Under the pieces are notes generated by a model that searched no databases, had not been told where the DNA came from, and saw only the letters and a list, made by a program, of their open reading frames with translations. Source: an uncultured Bacteroidota bacterium (GTDB lineage: Bacteria; Bacteroidota; Bacteroidia; Flavobacteriales; Flavobacteriaceae). Taken from it: DNA of 59,134 nucleotides. Location of the stretch: NCBI GenBank assembly GCA_902536935.1, contig CACAZM010000009.1, positions 1 through 59,134 on the forward strand, written 5' to 3'. Below, piece by piece: positions 35,269-43,747 of this stretch (positions are counted from its first letter, which is position 1; every line of letters starts with the position of its first letter). Position numbers and translations under genes: made by a program.

Positions 35269-36470
35269 AAAAGCTATGGTTGGTCTTGCTATTGGGAATT
35301 ATCTGTGGGGAATTCTATGGGCAGGACGCGCGAGCTCGATTAGAAAGCCAGCGAAAACAGCTCCAACAAGAAATTTTACAGATTAATGGGATGCTCCAAA
35401 AAAACAAAAGTCAAAAAGCCGATGTTCTTGAATCATTAGAAGACTTGTTTTTAAAAATCGATCGTTTGCGTGAATTGTTGAGACTGACCAATCGCCAAAT
35501 CAATGGACTCACCAGCCAGATTAACAGCAACCAAGCCAAGATTACCGCCAAGGAAGAAGAACTCGAAATTTTAAAAGAAGATTATGCCGCTATGATCGTT
35601 AAGTCCCGTAAAAATGCTTCTCAACAAAACCGACTGATGTTTTTGTTTTCCTCTGACAATTTTTGGCAGGCAATCAAACGAGTTCGCTATATGAATCAAT
35701 ACGCTGCCTATCGTAAACAGCAGGGGCAAAATATCGCTAAAAAGACAGAGATCTTGCGTGAGCTCAACGAAACATTAACCGCACAAAAAGCGATTAAAGA
35801 AGAGTTGATGGCGGACAATCGAAAGGTGCAAGCCCAGTTTCAGCAAGAGCGTAAAAAACAAGAAAAAGTGATTCAAAATCTTCGCTCAAATGAGAGCAAA
35901 TACGTAGCGCAGATCAAGAAGAAACAACGCCAAACAGCAAAAATTGACAAGGAAATCGACCGCTTGATTCGGGAAGCCATTGCCGCCTCCAATAAAAAAG
36001 CAGGTACAACCAATATAAACTTTGCACTCACCCCAGAGGCCAAGGCCCTAGCGGCTAGCTTTACAGCGAATAAAGGCCGACTCCCATGGCCGGTTCGAAA
36101 AGGGGTGGTCATTCAAAAATTTGGCACCCAACGCCATGCGGTTGTGCGAACCACAACCATCAAAAGCAATGGGGTGACCATCGCCACAAGCCCGGGAACT
36201 AAAGTACGCGCGGTGTTTGAAGGAACGGTACTGAATATTGTCCAGTTTCAAGGGAGCAACCCAATCGTATTGATTCAGCACGGGAGCTATGTCACGGCCT
36301 ATAAAAACCTTGCATCGGTTTCAGTGCAAAAGGGGGACAAGGTCGTTTCCAAACAAGAAATTGGTACCATCTTCACCAATCCAACGACCCAACGCACGAC
36401 CTTGCAGTTTAGCGTTTTTTATAACACCACACCCAAAAATCCCGCCGATTGGATTTTTCAGATGCGCTAA
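35265..36470 (+). CDS. envC: EnvC-like murein hydrolase activator (coiled coil plus degenerate LytM domain)
   Basis: A 401-residue exported protein: signal peptide (WLVLLLGIICGEFYG), a long coiled coil (about residues 20-255, rich in Lys, Gln, Glu), then a LytM/M23 domain (about 270-400) beginning GRLPWPVRKGVVIQKFG. The zinc-binding motifs are lost: the HxxxD position reads SNGVTI and the HxH position reads LQFSVF, with only the middle His (LIQHGSYVTAY) kept. Such degenerate domains in EnvC activate amidases rather than cut peptidoglycan. It is likely to help daughter-cell separation. Overlaps DUF4292 by 4 bases. Confidence 0.9.
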   Translation: MKKLWLVLLLGIICGEFYGQDARARLESQRKQLQQEILQINGMLQKNKSQKADVLESLEDLFLKIDRLRELLRLTNRQINGLTSQINSNQAKITAKEEELEILKEDYAAMIVKSRKNASQQNRLMFLFSSDNFWQAIKRVRYMNQYAAYRKQQGQNIAKKTEILRELNETLTAQKAIKEELMADNRKVQAQFQQERKKQEKVIQNLRSNESKYVAQIKKKQRQTAKIDKEIDRLIREAIAASNKKAGTTNINFALTPEAKALAASFTANKGRLPWPVRKGVVIQKFGTQRHAVVRTTTIKSNGVTIATSPGTKVRAVFEGTVLNIVQFQGSNPIVLIQHGSYVTAYKNLASVSVQKGDKVVSKQEIGTIFTNPTTQRTTLQFSVFYNTTPKNPADWIFQMR

Positions 36471-36477
36471 GGAAATC

Positions 36478-36505
36478 CAAGAATTAAGCTATATTTAATT
36501 TCTTG
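36478..36505 (+). terminator. Weak terminator-like hairpin after envC
   Basis: CAAGAATTAA (36478-36487) pairs with TTAATTTCTTG (36495-36505), with one unpaired T. It is followed by TTCTTTT. It lies between envC and the S1/P1 nuclease; A/T-rich, so only modestly supported. Confidence 0.35.
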
Positions 36506-36522
36506 TTCTTTTAAATTCCATT

Positions 36523-37305
36523 ATGACTCATCGATTGTTTTTTTTGATCAGCTTACCAATTGTGTTTACGAGCTTTGCTGCTTCTGATTGGGGTCAAACG
36601 GGACATCGGGTGATTGGATTGGTTGCGGAGCAACACCTCACCCAACAGACCCAAGCTGCGATAAGTGACCTTCTAGAAGGCGAATCCCTCGCTTTTGTTT
36701 CCACTTTTGGGGATGAAATTCGCTCGATCAAAGATTATAAACACTTTGATCCTTGGCATTATGTCAATTTGCCTTTGGACAAGCGGTACGGGGAAGAAAC
36801 ACCAAATCCCAAAGGGGATGTGTATCATGCCGTAAACCATTGTGTGGGTGTTTTAAAAGACCCCAATGCCAGTCGGGAGGATAAGGCCTTTTATTTGCGA
36901 TTGCTCGTTCACTTTGTGGGTGATTTACACCAACCCATGCACGTGGGGCGTTACGAAGACCGCGGGGGCAATGACATCAAAGTTCTTTGGTTTGGCAAAA
37001 AGAGCAACTTACACAGAGTATGGGATAGCGAAATGATTAATGGGTATCAAATGAGTTATTCAGAACTCGCCCATAATTTACCGACTTACACCCAAGTTGA
37101 ACAAGGAGATATTGTTAATTCGACTGTGCTCGACTGGTTGCATGAGTCCCAATCCCATGCCAAGCAAATCTATGGCAGCGTGGAACAGGACGAACGCTTA
37201 AGCTATGCTTACCAGCAAAAATACTTTCCTTTGGTTCGCGAGCGCCTTTATAGAGGGGGATTGCGATTGGCCAAGTTGCTCAATGACATCTTTGATACTA
37301 ACTAG
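36523..37305 (+). CDS. S1/P1-type zinc-dependent nuclease
   Basis: A 260-residue exported phosphodiesterase cutting single-stranded DNA or RNA and removing 3' phosphates. Signal peptide (FFLISLPIVFTSFAA), then SDWGQTGHRVIGLVAEQHL with the tri-zinc Trp and His of the family (W23, H28). HFDPWHYVNLP and HFVGDLHQPMHVGRYEDRGGND supply further zinc ligands (HxxxD/H patterns), then WDSEMI. The length fits bacterial members. It is likely to be periplasmic or secreted, for nutrient scavenging of extracellular DNA. Confidence 0.92.
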   Translation: MTHRLFFLISLPIVFTSFAASDWGQTGHRVIGLVAEQHLTQQTQAAISDLLEGESLAFVSTFGDEIRSIKDYKHFDPWHYVNLPLDKRYGEETPNPKGDVYHAVNHCVGVLKDPNASREDKAFYLRLLVHFVGDLHQPMHVGRYEDRGGNDIKVLWFGKKSNLHRVWDSEMINGYQMSYSELAHNLPTYTQVEQGDIVNSTVLDWLHESQSHAKQIYGSVEQDERLSYAYQQKYFPLVRERLYRGGLRLAKLLNDIFDTN

Positions 37306-37329
37306 TGTTAGTAAAACTTTTCTAGTCTC

Positions 37330-37347
37330 AAATATATTTATATATTT
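37330..37347. repeat. A/T-only inverted repeat ahead of the secreted-protein cassette
   Basis: AAATATAT-TT-ATATATTT is a perfect palindrome in the 50-base gap before the T9SS-CTD gene. It may act as a weak terminator of the nuclease gene or as part of the cassette's promoter region (TATATTTA resembles TAnnTTTG with one mismatch). Confidence 0.35.
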
Positions 37348-37355
37348 AAATCGTT

Positions 37356-38060
37356 ATGAAGCTATTATTCTCTATTTTCGGGCTATTAATTGGCCCATTT
37401 ATTTTTAGTCAAATATTAACTGTTAATCCTGGTTCTTCTGTTTCTATTTCGTCGGGAAGTTCTATAAATCTTGATGGCTTGGAAATCGCTCCTGCTGATA
37501 CTTATGTTATAAGCGGATCTAACGATGTGTCTCGTTCCATCACTGCAGCCACAGCTAGCGGTAATAATTCTATTTTACGAGTTTACAACACATCTGCTTT
37601 GTTATCTGGTTTTACAGGAACACTTACCTTCTCATATCTTGATGAAGAGCTTAACGGAATTAATGAGGGAGACTTAGTTATGGAACTTCAAGCAGATGAT
37701 GACAGCTGGACAACATATGTGGGGGCTGTTGATCAAACTAATAATACAGTTAGTTATACATTTACAGATGCAGTCTCATTTAAAGCTGTAACAGCTAGTG
37801 CTTCTGGAGCTACTCTAACAGTAGAAGATATATTACAACCCCAAAGCGGTATTTCAGTATATCCTAACCCTACAGCAAACCGAATATACATACAAGGTGA
37901 AAATATTTTGCAAGCGGAACTCTTTGATCTTAGAGGTAGAAAAGTAAAAGCTACAACTCAAAATCAGCTAGATCTAAGTGACACTGGAAGCGGATCGTTT
38001 ATCCTTAAAGTCACAACAGACAATAACAAAACAAAATCATTTAAAATAATTAAGAGATGA
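37356..38060 (+). CDS. Secreted protein with type IX secretion C-terminal sorting domain
   Basis: A 234-residue protein. Signal peptide (LLFSIFGLLIGPFIFSQ), a Ser/Gly/Thr-rich beta domain of about 130 residues (ITAATASGNNSILRVYNTS; TGTLTFSYLDEELNGINEGD) and a type A sorting domain from about residue 160: GISVYPNPTANRIYI, then ELFDLRGRKV and a terminal KSFKIIKR. The CTD directs passage through the T9SS and usually attachment to the cell surface. The central domain I do not recognise; LRVYNTSALLSGFTGTLTFSY looks like a beta-sandwich seen in Bacteroidota surface proteins. First of three genes read together; overlaps the next by 4 bases. Confidence 0.82.
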   Translation: MKLLFSIFGLLIGPFIFSQILTVNPGSSVSISSGSSINLDGLEIAPADTYVISGSNDVSRSITAATASGNNSILRVYNTSALLSGFTGTLTFSYLDEELNGINEGDLVMELQADDDSWTTYVGAVDQTNNTVSYTFTDAVSFKAVTASASGATLTVEDILQPQSGISVYPNPTANRIYIQGENILQAELFDLRGRKVKATTQNQLDLSDTGSGSFILKVTTDNNKTKSFKIIKR

Positions 38061-39301
38061 AGCGGGTTTTAATATTTACTTTTCTTGTACAACTTATGTT
38101 TCCGCTTAATTTTAAAATCTATGGCCAAATTAGTACTAATGGTAGTCAAGTCAAAAATGTTGGTGAACCTACAGAAGCGAATGATGCAACTACAAAAGCA
38201 TATGTTGATGCACTAATCCAAAATTTGCAAAATCAAATTAATTCGCTAAACGAACCACCGACTATAACATTGCTGGGTGACCAAGAAATTTGTATTGAAA
38301 CTGGCGCTAATTATGTTGATGGTGGGGCTACGGCTTTTGACGATATGGACGGAGACATTACTTCTACTATTGTTGTTACAAACGAAGTTAATACAAGTAC
38401 TCCTGGCGAATACAAAGTAACATATAATGTTGCAGATTCAAATGGAAAAAACGCATCTCCTGTAATTAGACATGTCGATGTGGTTTCTCCATACATTTGC
38501 AGTGTTTCAGAATCTGCAATTGAAAGTTCTCCCAGCTTTGGTGCGCTTGGACTGAGTTCCTACACTCAATTGACTGGTTTTACAGAAAATAATGGATTAT
38601 TAAATGTTATTGGCTCTTCTGATAATTACAATCAAAAAACATATTTGATGTTTTCTGATAACTCAAACTGGAATAACACCACCAAGGTATTTATGGCTGA
38701 ATATAATTACAATTTAAATGCTCAAAACTCAATTGATGAAAATTTCTCTAGCGGGTCTGGTGCTACTAAAAATGAAACAATATCTATTGGGTCTAATTTT
38801 AAATATGCTAAATTATCAGCCTCGGGGAGCAATTATATTGTCAACGTAAATATAAATAGCAGAGAAGAACCTCTTTTCTTGGTTCTAGAAACTTTTGGAA
38901 GTAACAATCAATTTAATTTCATTTTTGATGATACAAATGATGAGGGTTTGATTTCATATTGGAAAAATTTACTTGGTTCAGGAAATAGCGAATCTGGGTT
39001 GTCAAATTCTACTGCGCTTTCAAAAGAACCTAATAAAACTCGAGCCTATTTAGACGACATACTGGTTAGTGGTAACCCTAACAGGGTGATTTGGTTTTCA
39101 GGTGATATGATTAACGAAATTTTGAATAGTTGTTCACATACATTTACATCAAATTTTGACCCAAATAATCCAGAACCAGAATTTATAGCTAAAAATTTGG
39201 GAGGCTACCAAACCTACATTTCTTCTCTATCCGATGGTTATGAAAGTAACATTGCAAAGTTTATGAATTGTAATACATCATATAATAACCCACCTTACTA
39301 A
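38057..39301 (+). CDS. Secreted protein with stalk-type motif, DUF5011 Ig-like domain and an unassigned C-terminal region
   Basis: A 414-residue protein. Signal peptide (VLIFTFLVQLMFPLNF), then a 20-residue motif at 32-51 ending TTKAYVD and a short coiled helix (LIQNLQNQINSLNE). A DUF5011-type Ig-like domain follows (about 68-147: ITLLGDQEICIETGANYVDGG, AFDDMDGDITSTIVV, GEYKVTYNVADSNG). The last about 265 residues, rich in Ser, Asn and Tyr, match nothing I know. No T9SS sorting domain is visible at the C-terminus (ends SYNNPPY), so its route out is unclear. It overlaps the CTD gene by 4 bases and is 11 bases from the next. Confidence 0.75.
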   Translation: MKRVLIFTFLVQLMFPLNFKIYGQISTNGSQVKNVGEPTEANDATTKAYVDALIQNLQNQINSLNEPPTITLLGDQEICIETGANYVDGGATAFDDMDGDITSTIVVTNEVNTSTPGEYKVTYNVADSNGKNASPVIRHVDVVSPYICSVSESAIESSPSFGALGLSSYTQLTGFTENNGLLNVIGSSDNYNQKTYLMFSDNSNWNNTTKVFMAEYNYNLNAQNSIDENFSSGSGATKNETISIGSNFKYAKLSASGSNYIVNVNINSREEPLFLVLETFGSNNQFNFIFDDTNDEGLISYWKNLLGSGNSESGLSNSTALSKEPNKTRAYLDDILVSGNPNRVIWFSGDMINEILNSCSHTFTSNFDPNNPEPEFIAKNLGGYQTYISSLSDGYESNIAKFMNCNTSYNNPPY

Positions 39302-39312
39302 AATTAAATAAT

Positions 39313-40947
39313 ATGAAACGATTTTTATTGACATTAATCTCTACCATTTTTGTCGTCACATTAACAAAAGCACAGGACCTACCCTCATACATTCCATCAG
39401 ACGGCTTGGTTGTTTATTATCCTTTTAATGGAAATGCAAATGATGCTAGTGGAAATGGAAATAATGGTGCAGTCAGTGGGGCAACCCTAACAAGTGATAA
39501 AGACGGAAATACAAATAAAGCTTATGAGTTTACTGTTGATGAAAATGTACAATTGGGAAGTTCACAAGATGAAATAACCATAACGTCAGACCCCTTGATG
39601 AACAGCAATGAAATTACTCTTTCAGCATGGGTTTATCCTAGATCAAAACCTGGTGCTTTTGCAAATAGACCATTAACAGTGTTTGGTAGATGGGAAATTA
39701 ATGTCGCAAATGAAGTTTTTAGATTTCAAGTGAAAGAGGATAACAAAATTTATTTTCGAGCTGGCTCTGAATCATTTGAATCCGGACAAATTAATTACGA
39801 CACATGGTCTCACATTGCAATAACTTTCGGTTCAAATGGCACTGTTAAATCATATCTTAATGGGGATTATGTTGATGAAACTAATTTTTCAACCCCCCTA
39901 AATGTTAATAGTCAAAGTAACTTGACGATTGGGAGTCTTCATTCTTCAAATGGCACCTGGTACCTTTTTGATGGCAAGTTAGACGAGCTTGGATATTGGA
40001 ATAAAGTTTTGACTTCACAAGAAATAGCAAACTTATTTTCTGGTTCCGCTGACATTTTATTAAATGGAACGGTCAGTGCAGAAAACAATCAAATTAAGAA
40101 AGTAGCTGATCCTACAGATGACCAGGACGTTGCTACAAAAAGTTATGTAGATAGTAATGTAAGTTCATTTAGTGGCAGCTATAATGATTTAACAGACACT
40201 CCAACAATGTACACTCAAGCCCAGGTTGATGAGTTGATTAACAATTTACTTGACCGAATTGTTGAGATAGAAAACAACAGTGCTATTTTAGAAGATCAGG
40301 ATGGGAATGTTTTTGAGTCAGTATTAATTGGAAATCAAGTTTGGGCAACTTCCGATGCTAAAAACAGCACTTATAGGGATGGAACAACTATTCCTCAAAT
40401 TACAGATATGAATACTTGGAACCAATCAACAACTGGAGCATGGTGTTATTATGAAAACGATAATACTAAGTGGAAGCTTTATAATTGGTATGCTGTTGCA
40501 GGAATTCATGATAATGACCCAAATACCCCCAATAAAAAATTCGCTCCTGAGGGCTGGAGGGTTGCAACTGACTCTGATTGGACTGTTTTAGAAAACTTTT
40601 TAATTGATAACGGGTATAACTATGACGGTTCGACATCCGAAAGAAAGTTTGCAAAAGCAATTTCAGCAAATAACACATGGGTAGAGTGTGGTAATTGTGA
40701 AGATGGTGCCCCAGGCCAAGACGTAACAGCTAATAATTCAACTGGTTTTAGTGCTGTACCAACAGGGTATATAGTTAATGATAACTTTCAAAATGGGTCT
40801 GAGCGAGCTGAGTGGTGGACTTCAACTGAAAATGAAGAGGAATCAAATAAAGCTTGGAAAAGAGGAATCAACAGAAATTATAAAGGCTTCGATATAACAA
40901 CTCCATTTAAAACTATCGGTAAAGCTGTAAGAATAATTAAAGAGTAA
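39313..40947 (+). CDS. Secreted LamG-type lectin domain plus FISUMP domain protein
   Basis: A 544-residue protein. Signal peptide (FLLTLISTIFVVTLTKAQ), a concanavalin-like LamG domain (about 28-245: YYPFNGNANDASGNGNNG, ITLSAWVYP, WSHIAITFGSNGTVKSYLNG), then the stalk-type motif at 261-280 (ending TKSYVD) with SYNDLTDTPTMYTQAQVDELI, a pattern familiar from fibre necks. A FISUMP-type domain follows (about 326-544: VFESVLIGNQVWATSDAKNS, WCYYENDNTKWKLYNWYAV, PEGWRVATDSDWTVLENFL). The likely role is carbohydrate or surface binding. No typical sorting domain is seen. A hairpin follows the stop. Confidence 0.85.
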   Translation: MKRFLLTLISTIFVVTLTKAQDLPSYIPSDGLVVYYPFNGNANDASGNGNNGAVSGATLTSDKDGNTNKAYEFTVDENVQLGSSQDEITITSDPLMNSNEITLSAWVYPRSKPGAFANRPLTVFGRWEINVANEVFRFQVKEDNKIYFRAGSESFESGQINYDTWSHIAITFGSNGTVKSYLNGDYVDETNFSTPLNVNSQSNLTIGSLHSSNGTWYLFDGKLDELGYWNKVLTSQEIANLFSGSADILLNGTVSAENNQIKKVADPTDDQDVATKSYVDSNVSSFSGSYNDLTDTPTMYTQAQVDELINNLLDRIVEIENNSAILEDQDGNVFESVLIGNQVWATSDAKNSTYRDGTTIPQITDMNTWNQSTTGAWCYYENDNTKWKLYNWYAVAGIHDNDPNTPNKKFAPEGWRVATDSDWTVLENFLIDNGYNYDGSTSERKFAKAISANNTWVECGNCEDGAPGQDVTANNSTGFSAVPTGYIVNDNFQNGSERAEWWTSTENEEESNKAWKRGINRNYKGFDITTPFKTIGKAVRIIKE

Positions 40948-40949
40948 TT

Positions 40950-40980
40950 TTAACTAGATCTCTAGTTAATATTTTCTTTA
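40950..40980 (+). terminator. Terminator-like hairpin after the secreted cassette; the rest of the gap is empty
   Basis: TTAACTAGA (40950-40958)-TC-TCTAGTTAA (40961-40969) is a perfect 9-pair stem, followed by TATTTTCTTT. It lies at the start of a 222-base A/T-rich gap (40948-41169) which otherwise holds only a 33-codon frame (41072-41173) with no supporting signal. Confidence 0.5.
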
Positions 40981-41169
40981 AAAATATGTTTCCTCAGCTT
41001 TTTATTTGTAGCAAACCACTAAACTTAATTTAAAACCCTAGTTAGGCTCTTGCTATTAGTGATGTTGGAATATGGAATTAAATATTAACAGCAGAAGAGA
41101 TCGATTATCTTTATTCAAACCCCAACTTTTTAGAATAAAATTTTATCACATTGTATTAGTAAATAAAGA

Positions 41170-41751
41170 TTAATTTTTAATTTTCGAAATGTATTTGCCT
41201 ATCATATCAAACTCTAAGTTTACCAAGTCACCCACAATTAGTTGATGGAAGTTTGTGTGCTCATATGTGTAAGGAATAACTGTAACGCAACAACTACTCT
41301 CAGTTAAATTAAAAATTGTTAGACTTGTTCCATTAATACACAACGAGCCTTTTTCGATAATTAAATTACTATTGTTTCCAGAAAATTGAAATTTATACAA
41401 CCAACTTCCTTTTTGGTTTTTTATTTCAATACATTTTCCAGTGTCATCTACATGACCCTGCACCAGATGCCCGTCTAGGCGGTCACCGAGTTTCATGGCG
41501 CGCTCTAAATTGATTTTCCGACCCACAGCCCACATTCCCAATGCGGATTTTTCAAGTGTTTCATGCACTGCAGTCACGGTATAGATATCGTCTTGGACGT
41601 CCACCACAGTCAAACATACCCCATCATGAGCTAAGCTCTGATCGATTTTGAGTTCTTTTGTCAAATTACTTCGAATATGAAAATGCAGATTGTTCTGTTC
41701 TTTTTCAACTTTGACAAGCTCGCCCATCGTTTCGATTATCCCTGTAAACAT
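41170..41751 (-). CDS. ribE: Riboflavin synthase, alpha subunit
   Basis: Converts two 6,7-dimethyl-8-ribityllumazine molecules to riboflavin. From the ATG at 41751 the protein is 193 residues and starts MFTGIIETMGELV, the universal N-terminus. Two lumazine-binding repeats follow, the first with SLAHDGVCLTVV and RAMKLGDRLDGHLVQGHVD, the second with IEKGSLCINGTSLTI and VTVIPYTYEHTNF. The longer frame reaching 41829 is rejected; a -7 box and the divergent pdxA promoter lie there. The 3' part is more A/T-rich than the 5' part. Confidence 0.96.
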   Translation of the reverse strand: MFTGIIETMGELVKVEKEQNNLHFHIRSNLTKELKIDQSLAHDGVCLTVVDVQDDIYTVTAVHETLEKSALGMWAVGRKINLERAMKLGDRLDGHLVQGHVDDTGKCIEIKNQKGSWLYKFQFSGNNSNLIIEKGSLCINGTSLTIFNLTESSCCVTVIPYTYEHTNFHQLIVGDLVNLEFDMIGKYISKIKN

Positions 41752-41766
41752 CGCATTGAATTTGTG

Positions 41767-41774
41767 TAACTTTG
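41767..41774 (+). promoter_or_regulatory. -7 box (TAACTTTG) for pdxA
   Basis: Full TAnnTTTG match 18 bases before the ATG at 41793. It lies 1 base from the opposing -7 box for ribE, so the two genes share a compact divergent promoter. No good -33 element at the expected spacing. Confidence 0.5.
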
Positions 41775-41775
41775 T

Positions 41776-41783
41776 CAAAAATA
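41776..41783 (-). promoter_or_regulatory. -7 box (TATTTTTG) for ribE
   Basis: Full TAnnTTTG match on the minus strand, 24 bases before the ribE ATG at 41751. It is adjacent to the pdxA box on the other strand. Confidence 0.5.
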
Positions 41784-41792
41784 AGCATAAAA

Positions 41793-42779
41793 ATGAGCAT
41801 GGCCATTGGGATATCGATTGGCGACCCAAACGGGATTGGCCCCGAGGTGGTGCTTAAGACCTTTTCCGATTTGGAATTGCTTAAGTTTTGCACACCTATT
41901 GTCTATGCCCACTTCGATTTTATGAGGCAACAAGCTAAATATTTCAGCTTGGAACTCCCCGTGGAGCGAATGATAGACCATCCGAAACAAGGAGTTTTAA
42001 ATGTGGTGGACTGTTGGACAGAAACTTTCCAACCTAAGTATGGTGAAGTGGATGCAAAAGCGGGGCAATTATCGTTAATTTCTTTCATAGCTGCAACCGA
42101 AGCCTTGCAAAAGGGACAGACCAATGCCCTAGTCACAGCCCCAATACACAAAGCAGCTATCCAAAGTGAGAATTTTCGCTTTCCTGGGCATACGGATTAT
42201 TTGGCGCAGGCGTTTAATGAAGATGCGCTGATGTTTTTGGTGCATAACGACTTTCGGGTTGGCTTGGTGACCGACCATGTGGCGGTCAAAGACATCCCTC
42301 GACATATCACTTCTGATCGCGTTACGCAAAAACTGAACACTGTTGCCTACTCTCTTCAACAGGATTTTGGCATTGCCAACCCACGCATTGCTGTACTTGG
42401 ACTCAACCCTCATGCGGGAGACAAAGGGGTTATCGGAAATGAAGAAGTGAACATGCTCGAACCATTGTTACAAACCCACCAAATCGACAAAACAGAAATC
42501 AGTGGTCCCTTTTCGGCAGATGCTTTTTTTGGATCACAATCCTACAAAAACTATGACGCTATTTTAGCCATGTATCACGATCAGGGTTTGATACCGTTCA
42601 AAACCCTTTCATTTGGGCAAGGGGTCAATTTTACAGCTGGCTTATCGGCGGTTCGCACTTCCCCCGACCACGGAACGGCTTTTGGCATAGCAGGAACAGG
42701 ACAGGCAAACCCTCATTCCTTTCGGAAGGCAGTACAGACCGCCATTGAAGTTGTGAAAAGGCGAAAAGTCTCGATTTAG
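41793..42779 (+). CDS. pdxA: 4-hydroxythreonine-4-phosphate dehydrogenase
   Basis: Pyridoxal-phosphate synthesis, DXP-dependent branch: oxidises 4-phosphohydroxy-L-threonine. The 328 residues start MSMAIGISIGDPNGIGPEV, the family N-terminus. Visible: LVTAPIHKAAI, FPGHTDYLAQ, NPHAGDKGVIG, FSADAFF and YHDQGLIPFKTL, which include the three metal-binding His positions, then TSPDHGTAFGIAG. The frame is open to a TTG at 41772, but the ATG at 41793 (or 41799) fits the family and the promoter box. Divergent from ribE. Confidence 0.96.
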   Translation: MSMAIGISIGDPNGIGPEVVLKTFSDLELLKFCTPIVYAHFDFMRQQAKYFSLELPVERMIDHPKQGVLNVVDCWTETFQPKYGEVDAKAGQLSLISFIAATEALQKGQTNALVTAPIHKAAIQSENFRFPGHTDYLAQAFNEDALMFLVHNDFRVGLVTDHVAVKDIPRHITSDRVTQKLNTVAYSLQQDFGIANPRIAVLGLNPHAGDKGVIGNEEVNMLEPLLQTHQIDKTEISGPFSADAFFGSQSYKNYDAILAMYHDQGLIPFKTLSFGQGVNFTAGLSAVRTSPDHGTAFGIAGTGQANPHSFRKAVQTAIEVVKRRKVSI

Positions 42780-42815
42780 AAAAAAAACTATAAAAAACAA
42801 GATAAGTGTAAGAGG

Positions 42816-42845
42816 TTTGCCTTTGTCTGTTTTTTGTTATCTTTG
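42816..42845 (+). promoter_or_regulatory. Complete flavobacterial promoter for DUF177-rpmF
   Basis: TTTG (42816-42819), an 18-base spacer, TATCTTTG (42838-42845): a full match to TTG-N(17-23)-TAnnTTTG. The ATG is 22 bases downstream. The rest of the 88-base gap after pdxA has no gene. Confidence 0.6.
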
Positions 42846-42867
42846 GCGCCCGTAATGTTGAGATAAA

Positions 42868-43401
42868 ATGGAAGCGAACGTAGATTTTAACATTCAGTTT
42901 TCAGGACTTAAGGATGGCGTTCACACTTTTGACTTTCAACTTTCGGAATCGTTCTTTGAGAATTTCGACAATGAAGAATTCAATGCTGTCAAAGCCAAAG
43001 CAGTAGTAAACCTTCACAAAAAGCCAACACTAATGGAAGCCGATTTTTCCTTGGAAGGCTATGTAAATGTATACTGCGATTTGACCAATGAACCTTTTGA
43101 TTTAGCTGTATCAAACAGTTTCCAAATGGTGGTCAAGTTTGGGCCTGCTTATAGTGATGATCACGAAGACATGATTGTGTTGCCACATGGCTCCCATCAG
43201 TTCAACGTGACCCAGCAACTCTACGAGCTATTGGTCCTCAGTGTACCCCAAAAGCGGGTCCACCCTGGAGTAGAAGATGGAACTATGAATTCTGATGTTT
43301 TAGAAAAGCTTGACCAACTCAAGCCCTCAGCGAACAACCACAGCTCACAGCGTGAAATAGATCCACGCTGGGATGCATTGAAAAAATTAAAAAATAAGTA
43401 G
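42868..43401 (+). CDS. DUF177 (YceD-family) protein
   Basis: A 177-residue member of the DUF177 family, which in bacteria and plants is encoded next to rpmF and is linked to 23S rRNA processing. [20 protein letters not shown] and [19 protein letters not shown] (the conserved Cys usually has a partner, here only one) lead to [10 protein letters not shown], then a Ser/Asn-rich linker and the C-terminal [15 protein letters not shown], the family's DPRW-x-x-L-x-x-L signature. rpmF starts 4 bases after its stop, the classic pairing. Confidence 0.9.
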   Translation: MEANVDFNIQFSGLKDGVHTFDFQLSESFFENFDNEEFNAVKAKAVVNLHKKPTLMEADFSLEGYVNVYCDLTNEPFDLAVSNSFQMVVKFGPAYSDDHEDMIVLPHGSHQFNVTQQLYELLVLSVPQKRVHPGVEDGTMNSDVLEKLDQLKPSANNHSSQREIDPRWDALKKLKNK

Positions 43402-43405
43402 CATT

Positions 43406-43600
43406 ATGGCTCATCCAAAACGAAAAATATCGAAAACGCGTCGCGATAAGCGCCGAACGCATTACAAGGCCACTAGCCCACAGATTGCAGTTTGCTCAAC
43501 AACAGGCGAATCGCATTTATACCACCGCGCTCACTGGCATGAAGGCAAATTGTATTACAGAGGTAAGGTGCTGATAGATAGCACAGCCGAGACTGATTAA
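43406..43600 (+). CDS. rpmF: 50S ribosomal protein L32
   Basis: A 64-residue ribosomal protein. [22 protein letters not shown] is the conserved basic N-terminus (shown in part), and the C-terminal half has [19 protein letters not shown]. The paired zinc cysteines of the C+ form are replaced: only one Cys remains ([17 protein letters not shown]), so this is a zinc-independent variant. Followed by a strong intrinsic terminator. Confidence 0.96.
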   Translation: MAHPKRKISKTRRDKRRTHYKATSPQIAVCSTTGESHLYHRAHWHEGKLYYRGKVLIDSTAETD

Positions 43601-43622
43601 ACGCTGCATCAATTCATAAGTT

Positions 43623-43651
43623 AACGTCTTAAAGGACGTTTTTTATTTTTC
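43623..43651 (+). terminator. Intrinsic terminator after rpmF
   Basis: AACGTC-TTAAAG-GACGTT stem-loop (43623-43640) followed by TTTTATTTTT. The rest of the 147-base gap up to fabH is A/T-rich with no gene; TAATTTTC near 43700 is a weak -7-like match. Confidence 0.8.
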
Positions 43652-43747
43652 AAAAAATCCAAAAAAATCCATTTTTTTGGCGAAAAACGGCCATTTTTTA
43701 GTAATTTTCGTCCCAATTTGCGTCATTTTTTAAAAAAAACAGCGCAT

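Noticed and set aside
41072-41173. 33-codon frame in the gap between the LamG-FISUMP gene and ribE
   Set aside because: No start signal, no recognisable motif, overlaps the ribE stop; likely chance in A/T-rich sequence.
41752-41829. Extended ribE start (26 extra residues)
   Set aside because: Conserved N-terminus is MFTGII; the extension covers divergent promoter boxes and pdxA.
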